This document shows, one piece after another, positions 7,198 to 14,990 of a stretch of 55,406 bases of DNA; the stretch's first letter is position 1, and each line of letters begins with the position of its first letter. The notes under the pieces are model-generated. The model saw nothing but the letters and a program-made list of their open reading frames with translations. It did not search any database and was not told where the DNA came from. The translations under genes and the position numbers were made by a program. Where the stretch lies: assembly GCF_030757795.1 (NCBI RefSeq), contig NZ_JAUQWH010000045.1, positions 1 through 55,406 of the forward strand, read 5' to 3'. Source of the stretch: Actinoplanes oryzae (GTDB taxonomy: Bacteria; Actinomycetota; Actinomycetes; Mycobacteriales; Micromonosporaceae).

Positions 7198-8660
7198 TGC
7201 TGCGCGCGAGCGGCCTGACCAAACGGTACGGGGGTGTGACCGCCCTGGACGGCGCCGAGATCGCGTTGCGGCCGGGCGAGATCCACGCCCTGGTCGGCGA
7301 GAACGGCGCCGGCAAGTCCACCCTCGTGAAGATCCTGTCGGGTGTCGTGGCGCCGGACACCGGCACGATCCACCTCGGCGACGTCCCCGTACGCTTCGCC
7401 GGCCCGCGCGACGCCGCCGGCTGCGGCATCGAGATCGTCTCCCAGGAGCTGGCGCTCTTCCCCGACCTGACCGTCGCGGAGAACCTGTTCGTCCGCGACC
7501 TGCCGTGCCGCCTCGGCCTCGTGGACCCGGCCGTCATGCGCCGCCGCGCCGCCCCGGTGCTGGCCGGCCTGGGTCTCGGGGGCCTGCGCCTGCGCACCCC
7601 GGTCGCCCGGCTCACCCTCGCCGACCGTCAGCTGCTGGAGATCAGCCGCGCGCTGCTGGGCGGCCCGCGGGTGCTGATCCTCGACGAGCCCACGTCCGCG
7701 CTGCCGGCAGCCGCCGTCGACCGGCTCGAGACGGTGCTGCGGCACGTGGCGGGGCGCGGGATCGCCGTGCTCTACATCTCGCACTTCCTCGACGAGGTAC
7801 GCCGGATGGCCGACCGGGTCAGCGTGCTGCGCGACGGGCGGCCGGTGCTGCGGGGCGTACCGGTGAAGGATCTTGATCTGCCGGGTCTGATCCACGCCGT
7901 GGTCGGTGCGGCTCCTCCGGCGCGGGCGCCCACGGCCGTCACGACCCCGGGAGGCGACGCGCTGCAGCTGCGGGAGGTGACCGTTCCCGGGCGTCTCGCC
8001 GGGGTGTCGCTGACCGTCGCACCGGGCGAGATCACCGGGGTGGCCGGGCTGGAGGGCGCGGGCCACCTGACCGTGCTCGACCTGGTCTGCGGCCTGGCCC
8101 GGCCCGCGTCCGGCGAGGTCCGGCTGCCCGGCGGCGGCAGCCCGCGCTCCTTCCGCGACGCGGTCCGGCGCGGGGTGGCGTTCGTGCCCGGCGACCGCAA
8201 GAGGTACGGCCTCATGCTCGACCGCCCGGTCTGGGAGAACGCCACCGCGGTCCGCGCCCTGGCCCTGCGGAGCCGCCGCCGGGACCTGGTGGCCCGGGCC
8301 GAGGAGGCGCTGGCCCGGCTGCGCTTCCGCGGCGACGTGCACGGCCCGGCCGGCGCCCTGTCCGGCGGCAACCAGCAGAAGGTCGTCTTCGCCAAGTGGC
8401 TCGACGCGGGCTCGCACGTGCTGGTCCTCGACGATCCGACCCGCGGCGTCGACGTGGCCGCGCGCGGCGAGATGCACGCCATCGTCCGCGACCTCGCCGC
8501 CTCGGGACGGGTCGTGCTGCTCGCCTCCACCGACCTCGCCGAGCTCACCGAACTGTGCCACCGCGTGGTCGTGCTGCGGCGGGGCCGGGTGGTCACCACG
8601 CTCACCGGCGCGGAGCTGACCTCCGCGGGGCTGAGCACGGCCATGAACGCGCCGTCATGA
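7197..8660 (+). CDS. Sugar ABC transporter ATP-binding protein with two nucleotide-binding domains (RbsA-like)
   Basis: 487 residues with two fused ABC domains. The first has Walker A GENGAGKST (about 35-42), LILDEPTSAL and the switch H (YISHFLDE). The second has signature LSGGNQQKVVFAKWL and VLDDPTRGVDV, typical of the RbsA/XylG/MglA family. Its Walker A is replaced by G-L-E-G-A-G-H-L, so it probably does not hydrolyse ATP normally; degenerate second P-loops are common in this family, though His in place of the usual Arg is less so. The start overlaps the binding-protein stop (TGATG). Confidence 0.92.
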   Translation: MLRASGLTKRYGGVTALDGAEIALRPGEIHALVGENGAGKSTLVKILSGVVAPDTGTIHLGDVPVRFAGPRDAAGCGIEIVSQELALFPDLTVAENLFVRDLPCRLGLVDPAVMRRRAAPVLAGLGLGGLRLRTPVARLTLADRQLLEISRALLGGPRVLILDEPTSALPAAAVDRLETVLRHVAGRGIAVLYISHFLDEVRRMADRVSVLRDGRPVLRGVPVKDLDLPGLIHAVVGAAPPARAPTAVTTPGGDALQLREVTVPGRLAGVSLTVAPGEITGVAGLEGAGHLTVLDLVCGLARPASGEVRLPGGGSPRSFRDAVRRGVAFVPGDRKRYGLMLDRPVWENATAVRALALRSRRRDLVARAEEALARLRFRGDVHGPAGALSGGNQQKVVFAKWLDAGSHVLVLDDPTRGVDVAARGEMHAIVRDLAASGRVVLLASTDLAELTELCHRVVVLRRGRVVTTLTGAELTSAGLSTAMNAPS

Positions 8661-9412
8661 CCACGCTCGCCGGGCGGTCCGCGCTGATCACGGGCGCCGG
8701 GAGCGGGATCGGGCTCGCGACGGCGCGGGTGCTGGCGGCGGCCGGGGCGCGCGTACACCTGTCGGGCCTGGAAGCCGCCGCCCTGCGCGACGCGGCCGCC
8801 GAGCTGGGCCCGCCGGCCACCTGGTCCGTCGCCGACGTCACCGATCCGGCCGCCGTCCGCGCGGCCGTGCGGGCCGCGGTCGAGGCCGGCGGCCCGCTCG
8901 ACGTCCTGGTCAGCAACGCCGGGATCAGCGGGCCGATCGCCGCGCTCACCGACTATCCCGACGACGCCTTCGAGCAGGTGCTGCGGGTCCACGTGCTCGG
9001 GGCGTTCCACCTGCTCAAGTACGGGTTGCCGGCCCTGCGCGACGGCGGCAGCGTCATCATCAACTCCAGCGTGGTGGGGCTGACGGCGGATCCGGGCATC
9101 GCCGGCTACGCGACCGCCAAGCACGCCCAGGTCGGCCTCATGCGCGTGGCGGCCATGGAGGGCGCGGCGCGTGGCATCCGCGTCAACACCGTCCATCCCG
9201 GGCCCACGAGCACCGCCTTCCAGACCGCGATCGAGACCGCGGCCACCGGGCGGGACCCGGCCGCGGCCGCGGCGGTCTTCGACGGCATGATCCCGCTGGG
9301 CCGGCACGCGTCCCCCGACGAGATCGCCCGGGTGATCGCCTTCCTGGCCAGCGACGACGCCTCCTTCGTCACCGGCGCCACCCTCACCGCGGACGGCGGC
9401 ATGAGCATCTGA
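8657..9412 (+). CDS. SDR family oxidoreductase, last gene of the sugar ABC operon
   Basis: 251 residues, classical short-chain dehydrogenase. It has the NAD(P)-binding TGAGSGIG (12-19), NAG (87-89), catalytic Ser137/138, and Tyr151-x3-Lys155. The acidic or neutral residue after the second strand does not allow a confident NAD/NADP choice. Its ATG overlaps the ATPase stop (ATGA), so it is translationally coupled to the importer. An SDR in such an operon usually oxidises the imported sugar, polyol or its lactone; this is inference from position. Confidence 0.9.
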   Translation: MTTLAGRSALITGAGSGIGLATARVLAAAGARVHLSGLEAAALRDAAAELGPPATWSVADVTDPAAVRAAVRAAVEAGGPLDVLVSNAGISGPIAALTDYPDDAFEQVLRVHVLGAFHLLKYGLPALRDGGSVIINSSVVGLTADPGIAGYATAKHAQVGLMRVAAMEGAARGIRVNTVHPGPTSTAFQTAIETAATGRDPAAAAAVFDGMIPLGRHASPDEIARVIAFLASDDASFVTGATLTADGGMSI

Positions 9413-9419
9413 CCGCCGG

Positions 9420-10103
9420 TCACATGGCCAGGATCGCCGGGTCCTCGGAGGCGGGCGGCGGCTCCTGACCGGGGATCGGCACCTGCGCCGGCTCGGGCAC
9501 GAACACCCAGGGGCTGACGCCGATCCGGCCGGTGCTGCCCAGGTCGAGCGGGCTCGGCGGGACCACGGTCCGCGCCGGCCGGCCCGGCTGCGGCGCCATG
9601 TCGAGGAGGGCGGCGGTCACGGGCGGGTGGGTGATGTCGTCGTACGTGTTGCGCCACACCACTCCGGCGGACGCCCGCTCGCCGGGCTGCAGCACCACCG
9701 GCCGCGGCTCGCCCTCCAGCGCGGGCACCGAGATGGTGATCTCGCGGACGTCGTGCAGCACGCGGACGTCCTGGGGCTCATGGTCCTCGTCCAGCAGCCG
9801 CAGCTCCGGAAAGCCCTCGACCCGGTACGCCGTCGTGCCGCAGTTGACCAGGAAGAAGCCGAGCACACGCAGGCCCATCGCCGCGTCCTGCGTGCCGATC
9901 TCGATGCGCGCACCATCGGCCGGGCACCGGGCCGGCTGCACCGGCGACGGCCCGGCCTGCGACGGCCCGGCCTGCGACGGCCCGGCCTGCGGCGGCCCGG
10001 CCTGCGGCGGCCCGGGCGGCGGCGGCCCGGCCTGCGACGGCCCCGCCGGCGCGCACCCGGCGGCCAGCAGCACCACGGCAGTCCCGATCAGCCGGCACCT
10101 CAT
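9420..10103 (-). CDS. DUF4232-type lipoprotein with a proline-rich QAGPS/P repeat linker
   Basis: 227 residues. MRCRLIGTAVVLLAAGC gives a lipoprotein signal with Cys17, followed by a Q-A-G-P-[SP] repeat linker of about 35 residues. The rest fits the DUF4232 fold seen in actinobacterial surface lipoproteins: a start near C-P-A-D-G-A-R-I-E-I-G, then F-F-L-V-N-C-G-T-T-A-Y-R-V-E-G-F-P, and a late G-V-V-W-R-N block. Function is unknown. It starts 7 bases after the stop of the upstream minus-strand gene, so the two are probably co-transcribed. Confidence 0.8.
   Translation of the reverse strand: MRCRLIGTAVVLLAAGCAPAGPSQAGPPPPGPPQAGPPQAGPSQAGPSQAGPSPVQPARCPADGARIEIGTQDAAMGLRVLGFFLVNCGTTAYRVEGFPELRLLDEDHEPQDVRVLHDVREITISVPALEGEPRPVVLQPGERASAGVVWRNTYDDITHPPVTAALLDMAPQPGRPARTVVPPSPLDLGSTGRIGVSPWVFVPEPAQVPIPGQEPPPASEDPAILAM
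9946..10050. repeat. 15-bp in-frame tandem repeat, seven units
   Basis: Units of GRCGGCCCGGCCTGC start every 15 bases from 9946 to 10036, encoding the Q-A-G-P-[SP] linker of the lipoprotein on the minus strand. Three units are identical (9946, 9961, 9976). The unit at 10006 differs in its last bases, and the one at 10036 carries scattered changes. Confidence 0.9.
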
Positions 10104-10110
10104 GGCCCGA

Positions 10111-10659
10111 TCATGCCCTACGGCGTTGCCAGAAGTCCCATCGCGCGACGCTGAACCCCGGGCCGGGCACGCCCTCCCGGGCCGCGAAGGCGCCGACGGC
10201 GGTGTAGGGCCGTTGCTCGCCGGCCGCACACGCGTCGTGCAGCATCCGTCCACAGTGCTCGAACCAGGGTGCGACCGCGGGGCGGAGGTCCGGCGGCACT
10301 GTCCCGGTGGACTCGAGGGCGTCGCGCAGGGTCCAGACCGCGTACGTCAGGAAGTCGATCCCCGCCGCCGTGAGCCGCGCCGCGAAGTCGTTGAGCCGCG
10401 CCCAGTCCGCGGCGCTGCCCTCGGGCGGGCAGTACACGTCCCAGCTCTCCCGCAGCACCGCCCCGAACCAGGCGCGCCCGCTCTCGCCGAGCGCCACCAG
10501 CAGCGCGACCAGCCGGTCCCGATCTGTGTCGCCGCCCGCCACGGCCGCCGCGACGACGGCCTGCCACGCGGGCCAGAGCCGGTCCTCGTCCCCGGCGAAA
10601 GCTGCCACTGTGTCCGCCAAGGGCACTTCGTCCCGGAGATAGCGTGCGAGCTCGATCAT
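10111..10659 (-). CDS. Hypothetical cytoplasmic protein
   Basis: 182 residues, acidic and helical, with no signal peptide or membrane segment. Its W/A-rich helices (RLWPAWQAVV, WDVYCPPEGSAADW, APWFEHCGRMLHDAC) fit no family I can name. GC3 is uniformly high, which supports real coding. It lies directly upstream of the DUF4232 lipoprotein (7-base gap) and diverges from the four-gene PIG-L cassette, whose promoter region it shares. Confidence 0.6.
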   Translation of the reverse strand: MIELARYLRDEVPLADTVAAFAGDEDRLWPAWQAVVAAAVAGGDTDRDRLVALLVALGESGRAWFGAVLRESWDVYCPPEGSAADWARLNDFAARLTAAGIDFLTYAVWTLRDALESTGTVPPDLRPAVAPWFEHCGRMLHDACAAGEQRPYTAVGAFAAREGVPGPGFSVARWDFWQRRRA

Positions 10660-10718
10660 CGAAGCCAGGCTAGCGGGTGATACGAACGCGGAACCCTGGG
10701 TACCACCGGCCCGTGCTC

Positions 10719-11606
10719 ATGATCGAACTCCCTGATCTGCCCCTCCCCGGGCACGGTGAGACCCGGCGGCGGTTGCAGACTCTCATCGACATCGCCCGCG
10801 TGGACCTGGTGCACGCGCGGCTCGCGGAGGGCCACGCCGACGCGGTCGCCATCCGCGCCGAGCTCGGCGCCCCGCCCGTCGCCGCCGGGCAGCGCTGGGG
10901 TGTCTGGGCGGCGGCGCCCGACTCCGTCAAGGCCTCTCGCACCGCGGACGGCTGGCAGCTGGACGGCGACCGCCCGTGGTGCTCGGGCGCGGCGTGGTGC
11001 ACCCACGCGCTGGTCACCGCGGTCGCCGACGACGGGCCCCGGCTGTTCGCGGTCCGGGCCGACGCCGGCACCCCGCGGGACGGCACCTGGCCGGCCGTCG
11101 GCATGGCGGGCAGCGACAGCCGGACCGTACGCTTCACCGCCGCCCCGGCCGAGCCGGTCGGCGGCCCCGGCGACTACGTCGGCCGGCCGGGCTTCTGGCA
11201 CGGCGGCGTCGGCGTGGCGGCCTGCTGGTACGGCGGGGCGCTGGGCGTGGCCGACACCCTGTACGCCGCGACCCGCACCTCCCCGCACGTCCTGGCCCAC
11301 CTGGGAGCGGTCGACGTGGCGCTGGGCGCCGCCCGGGCCGTGCTGGACGCCGCCGCCGACGAGATCGACGCCGACCCCGAGCGCGACGCCTTCGCCCTGG
11401 CCCTGCGCGTGCGGGCAACCGTGGAGCGGGCCGCGACCGAGGTCCTCGACCGGGTGGGCCGCGCGCTCGGCGCCGGTCCGCTGTGCCGTGACGAGCGGCA
11501 CGCCCGGCGCGTCGCCGACCTCACCGTGTACCTGCGGCAGAGCCACGCCGAGGCCGACCTCGAACAGCTCGGCAAGCTCGCGGCGGAGCGGGGCCCGGCA
11601 TGGTGA
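10719..11606 (+). CDS. Acyl-CoA dehydrogenase-like flavoprotein, first gene of the PIG-L/NodS/GT cassette
   Basis: About 295 residues, shorter than a standard acyl-CoA dehydrogenase (about 380). The helical N-terminal domain (RRRLQTLIDIARVDLVHARLAEGHADA), the beta middle domain (W-x-x-D-G-D-R-P-W-C-S-G-A) and the C-terminal helical bundle follow the ACAD order. I see no clear catalytic Glu, so a non-canonical oxidation is possible. The start is uncertain: GTG 10677, GTG 10713 and ATG 10719 are in frame, none with a ribosome site. Its end overlaps the next gene by 7 bases, making it part of a four-gene translationally coupled unit. Confidence 0.75.
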   Translation: MIELPDLPLPGHGETRRRLQTLIDIARVDLVHARLAEGHADAVAIRAELGAPPVAAGQRWGVWAAAPDSVKASRTADGWQLDGDRPWCSGAAWCTHALVTAVADDGPRLFAVRADAGTPRDGTWPAVGMAGSDSRTVRFTAAPAEPVGGPGDYVGRPGFWHGGVGVAACWYGGALGVADTLYAATRTSPHVLAHLGAVDVALGAARAVLDAAADEIDADPERDAFALALRVRATVERAATEVLDRVGRALGAGPLCRDERHARRVADLTVYLRQSHAEADLEQLGKLAAERGPAW

Positions 11607-12322
11607 CGCCGATCGAGGGCACGGGCACGCCCGAGGCCGTCTGGCGGGCCTGGCCCGGGCTGGCGGCGCTGCCGGAACTGCCCGTCGACCCGCCGGGACC
11701 GCCGCTCGTCGTCGCCGCCCACCCCGACGACGAGGTGCTCGGCGTGGCGGGGCTGATGGCCCGTGCCGGCGCGGCCGAACTGGTCGCGGTGACCGACGGC
11801 GAGGCCTCGCACACGGGCTCGACCGTGCACACCCCGCTCGAGCTGGCCGAGCGGCGCCGGGGCGAGACCGCGGAGGCGCTCACCCGGCTCGGGCTCGCCG
11901 GCGCCCCGGTGCACCGGCTGGGCCAGCCCGACGGCGGCATCGACGAGGAGGCGCTGGTGGCCTCGCTCGTCCCGCTGCTGACCCCCGGCCGCTGGTGCCT
12001 GGCCACCTGGCGCGGCGACGGGCATCCCGACCACGAGGCGGTCGGCCGGGCCGCGGCCCGCGCCTGCACGGAGACCGGCGCACGGCTGCTCGAATATCCC
12101 ATCTGGACCTGGCACTGGGCCACTCCCGCCGACGCGCGGGTGCCGTGGGCGCGGGCCCGCCGGGTGCCCCTCACCCCCGCGCACCGGGCGGCCAAGGCGG
12201 CCGCGATCGCCGCCTTCGTCAGCCAGATCGAGCCGCTCGGGCCCGCCGAGGCCGACGCGGCCATCCTGCCGCCGCACGTCCTGGCCCGGTTCGCCCGCCC
12301 CTACGAGGTGGTCCTCGCATGA
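11600..12322 (+). CDS. PIG-L family (LmbE-like) N-deacetylase
   Basis: 240 residues. The zinc-binding A-H-P-D-D-E motif at about 38-43 and the downstream H-P-D-H-E block in W-R-G-D-G-H-P-D-H-E define the LmbE/PIG-L fold. Family members remove acetyl groups from N-acetylglucosamine units of GPI precursors, mycothiol, teicoplanin-type aglycones and others. No signal peptide, so it acts in the cytoplasm. It overlaps both neighbours, and with the following NodS-like methyltransferase suggests deacetylation then N-methylation of an amino sugar (inference). Confidence 0.9.
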   Translation: MVTPIEGTGTPEAVWRAWPGLAALPELPVDPPGPPLVVAAHPDDEVLGVAGLMARAGAAELVAVTDGEASHTGSTVHTPLELAERRRGETAEALTRLGLAGAPVHRLGQPDGGIDEEALVASLVPLLTPGRWCLATWRGDGHPDHEAVGRAAARACTETGARLLEYPIWTWHWATPADARVPWARARRVPLTPAHRAAKAAAIAAFVSQIEPLGPAEADAAILPPHVLARFARPYEVVLA

Positions 12323-12927
12323 GCACACCCATCAGCTACTTCGAGCGGATGTACGCCGCCAGCGCCGACCCGTGGGACTTCGAGCACCGCTGGTACGACG
12401 CCCGCAAGCATGCCCTCACCGCCGCCGCGCTCCCCAGGCGCCGCTACCGGTCCGGCTTCGAGCCCGGCTGCTCCACCGGCATGCTCACCGCGCGCCTCGC
12501 CGAGCGCTGCGACCGGCTGCTGGCCGTGGACGCCGTGCCGGCCGCCGCGGCGACAGCGGCCTCGCGAGTCGGGGACCTGGGCAACGTGACGGTCGGCACC
12601 GCCCGGATGCCGGACGACTGGCCGGAGGGCCCGTTCGACCTCGTGGTGCTGTCGGAGCTGGGCTACTACTTCGACCACGAGACGCTGGGCAGCCTCGCCG
12701 GCAGCGCGGTGCGATCGCTGGAGCCGGGCGGTGACCTGGTCGCCGTGCACTGGCGGTGGCCGGTCGAGGAACACACACTCACCGGCGACGACGTCCACGC
12801 CGTGCTGAACGCGGTGCCCTCGCTGGCCCGGCTGGCGCGGCACGAGGAGGCGGACTTCCTGCTCGAGGTGTGGACGCGGACGCCGGCGCCCGCGCGGTCG
12901 GTGGCTCAGCGGGAAGGCCTGGCGTGA
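12319..12927 (+). CDS. NodS-like class I SAM-dependent methyltransferase
   Basis: 202 residues. The opening block (YFERMYAASADPWDF, WYDARKHAL) is characteristic of the NodS-like family, followed by SAM motif I E-P-G-C-S-T-G (about 49-55), acidic D-A-V at the end of strand 2 and the F-D-L-V-V-L-S-E-L-G-Y-Y motif IV. Rhizobial NodS N-methylates the deacetylated end of chito-oligosaccharides, which fits the PIG-L partner upstream. ATGA overlap with the PIG-L gene and GTGA overlap with the glycosyltransferase gene show tight coupling. Confidence 0.88.
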   Translation: MSTPISYFERMYAASADPWDFEHRWYDARKHALTAAALPRRRYRSGFEPGCSTGMLTARLAERCDRLLAVDAVPAAAATAASRVGDLGNVTVGTARMPDDWPEGPFDLVVLSELGYYFDHETLGSLAGSAVRSLEPGGDLVAVHWRWPVEEHTLTGDDVHAVLNAVPSLARLARHEEADFLLEVWTRTPAPARSVAQREGLA

Positions 12928-13664
12928 ACCGGGTCGCGGTCGTCGTCCCCGCCCACGACGAGCAGGACCTGATCGGGGAGTGCCTGGCCGCCCTGTCCGG
13001 CGCCCCGGAGATCATCGTGGTGGCGGACGCCTGCCGGGACGACACCGCGGCGCGGGCCGCGGCGGCCGGGGCGACGGTCGTCGAGGGCAGTTTCCGCAAC
13101 GTGGGGCAGGCCCGGGCGGCGGGCGTGGCGCACGCGTTGCGGCACGGGCCGGCCGGCTTGTGGATCGCGTGCACCGACGCCGACACCCGCGTCCCGGCGC
13201 ACTGGCTGGACTGGCAGCTCAGCCACGCCGGCGCCGACGTCCTGGTGGGCACGGTCGAGGTGGACGACTGGAGCCGGTGGCCGGCGGGCTTTCCCGCGCT
13301 CTACGAGGCCCGCTACCGGCTGAAGGTGACCGGCACCGCCCACGGGCACGTGCACGGCGCGAACCTCGGCTTCTCGGCGCACGCCTACCTGGCGGCGGGC
13401 GGGTTCCCGCCGGTGCCGGTGGCCGAGGACCGGGCCTTCGTCAGCCGCGCCCGGGCCGCCGGCGCCCGCGTGGTGACCGATCCCTCCTGCCCGGTGCGCA
13501 CCAGCTCCCGGGCCGTCGGCCGCGCCCCGGCCGGCTTCGCCGCCCACCTGTCCGGCCTCGCCGCCGCGCTCCAGCCCGGCCCGCCCGCCGCCGCGCTCCA
13601 GGCCGGCCCGCCCGCCGCCGCGCTCCAGGCCGGCCCGCCCGCCGCCGCGCTGCACGCCGGCTGA
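12924..13664 (+). CDS. GT2 family glycosyltransferase with a repetitive C-terminal tail
   Basis: 246 residues. The GT-A fold is shown by VVVPAHDEQDLIGECLAAL at the N-terminus and the T-D-A-D-T metal/nucleotide-sugar site near residue 85; P-V-A-E-D-R-A-F supplies the E-D acceptor-side pair. There is no C-terminal membrane helix. The last 34 residues are three-and-a-half copies of a nine-residue unit (A-A-A-L-Q-A-G-P-P), an odd low-complexity tail. The GTG start overlaps the methyltransferase stop. The acceptor is unknown. Confidence 0.85.
   Translation: MNRVAVVVPAHDEQDLIGECLAALSGAPEIIVVADACRDDTAARAAAAGATVVEGSFRNVGQARAAGVAHALRHGPAGLWIACTDADTRVPAHWLDWQLSHAGADVLVGTVEVDDWSRWPAGFPALYEARYRLKVTGTAHGHVHGANLGFSAHAYLAAGGFPPVPVAEDRAFVSRARAAGARVVTDPSCPVRTSSRAVGRAPAGFAAHLSGLAAALQPGPPAAALQAGPPAAALQAGPPAAALHAG
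13560..13661 (+). repeat. 27-bp in-frame tandem repeat at the end of the GT2 gene
   Basis: Units start at 13560, 13587, 13614 and 13641 (the last is 21 bases, cut by the stop codon). Units two and three are identical. Each encodes A-A-A-L-Q-A-G-P-P. Confidence 0.92.
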
Positions 13665-13666
13665 GG

Positions 13667-14064
13667 TCACTCGGGCGGCAGGCGCTTGTGCTGCAGCTCG
13701 GCGGCCCAGCGGACGGTCGGGCCGGGGTCGGTGCGGAGCCGGTCGAGCACCTCGCGCGCCGCCTCCGGGGCCACGTGCCGCACGGCGACCGTGCAGCGCT
13801 TGCGGACCTCGGCGTCGCGGCCGCCGGCCCACCGCATGAGAGGGGGCACGGCGCGCTCGTCGCGAAGCGCGCCCAGCTTGTGCACGGTCGTCGCCGAGCC
13901 GGCCCACGGCGGCGATGCGCACCTTCTCGTCCGGGTCGTGCAGGGCACGGACGAACACCGCGAACCCCGTGCCGGGTTCGAGCGCCTCGATCGCGGCCAG
14001 CCGGATCCGGGGGTCGCCGGCCGCCTCGCCCAGCAGCGGGGCGTCCGCGGGCGCGCCGACGGCG
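13667..14064 (-). pseudogene. Frameshifted HEAT-repeat protein remnant
   Basis: Read leftwards, one frame gives HEAT-type helices (LLGEAAGDPRIRLAAIEAL, then VFVRALHDPDEKVRIAAVG) down to about 13890. The sense then continues in a second frame (LGALRDERAVPPLMRWAG, then AEVRKRCTVAVRHVAPEAAR and a tail ending KRLPPE) to the stop at 13667. Joining the frames by one slip restores three consecutive HEAT repeats. No start codon with a ribosome site exists upstream before the frame runs into the neighbouring regulator gene, so the 5' end is also doubtful. Either a decayed gene or a sequencing slip near 13880-13895. Confidence 0.72.
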
Positions 14065-14067
14065 CGG

Positions 14068-14904
14068 TCAGGGGGCGGTGAGGCGCTCGGTGCCCAGGAC
14101 GGCGAGCAGGGCCAGCGCCTCGGCGTCGCGGGAGCCGGGCGCGGCGGAGTAGAGGATCAGGTGCTGGTCGCGGTCGGTGAGGGCCATGGTGTCGCAGTCG
14201 ACCGTGACCGGGCCGACGACCGGGTGGTGGAAGGTCTTCGTGAGCATCGCGGCCGCCTGGACGTCGTGGCGCTCCCAGAGGCGGGCGAAGTCGGCGCTCC
14301 CGGTGCGCAGCTCCTCGACGAGCCCCGTGATCGCGGGGTCCGCCGGGTAGCGGGCGAGGGTGGCGCGGAGGTCCATGACGACGTGCTGGCGGAACTCGGT
14401 GACGTCGGAGACTCCGTACATGCCGGGCGGGCCGAGGAACGCGCGGCGCGCGAGGTTGCGCTCCTGCGGGGCCAGCTCGGCGAAGTCCTCCATGAGCGCG
14501 GCGGCGAGGTCGTTCCATGCGAGCACCTCGAACGCCGCGGAGGTCACGAAGCCGGCCGTCTGCGGGAGGCGGTCGAGGAGGGCGAGGATGCTCGGGCGTA
14601 CCTCTCGGGTGTGCAGGCCGTTGCGGATCGGCGCGGTGCCGGCCAGCACGTGCAGGTGGTCGGACTCCGCGCCGGTGAGCCGCAGCGCGGCCGCGATCCC
14701 GGCGAGGACCTCGCCCGACGGGCGGGGCGCGCGGCCCTGCTCCAGCCGGACGTAGTACTCGGTGGAGATGTGGGCGAGGACGGCGACCTCCTCGCGGCGC
14801 AGGCCCGGCGTGCGGCGGCGCGGGCCCGAGGGGAGGCCCGCGTCCTCCGGCCGCAGCCGCTGCCGGCGGCTGGTGAGGAACGACCCGAGCTCCTGCTTGT
14901 CCAT
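14068..14904 (-). CDS. XRE family regulator with MmyB-like ligand-binding domain
   Basis: 278 residues. The N-terminal helix-turn-helix (GLRREEVAVLAHISTEYYVRLEQGR, about 32-58) and the C-terminal MmyB-like PAS domain (FEVLAWNDLAAALM, ERNLARRAFL, R-x-x-x-A-R-Y-P-A-D-P) are the standard architecture of this actinobacterial family, whose members usually regulate an adjacent divergent oxidoreductase. The ATG at 14904 follows a G-rich stretch. It diverges from the SDR gene at 14991 with an 86-base gap, so it probably controls that operon. Confidence 0.9.
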   Translation of the reverse strand: MDKQELGSFLTSRRQRLRPEDAGLPSGPRRRTPGLRREEVAVLAHISTEYYVRLEQGRAPRPSGEVLAGIAAALRLTGAESDHLHVLAGTAPIRNGLHTREVRPSILALLDRLPQTAGFVTSAAFEVLAWNDLAAALMEDFAELAPQERNLARRAFLGPPGMYGVSDVTEFRQHVVMDLRATLARYPADPAITGLVEELRTGSADFARLWERHDVQAAAMLTKTFHHPVVGPVTVDCDTMALTDRDQHLILYSAAPGSRDAEALALLAVLGTERLTAP

Positions 14905-14990
14905 GCCCCCAGTGTGCCCCGGCGGCCGGCCCGCATCCTGGTACCGGTTGTGCCTGCCTCCGCCGCGCGGCAACCGCGAGCCTCGAAGGC

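Noticed and set aside
9946..10050. CRISPR-like array
   Set aside because: Units are 15 bases with no spacers and encode a protein linker.
13560..13661. CRISPR-like or regulatory array
   Set aside because: Contiguous 27-bp units in frame with the glycosyltransferase; no spacers.
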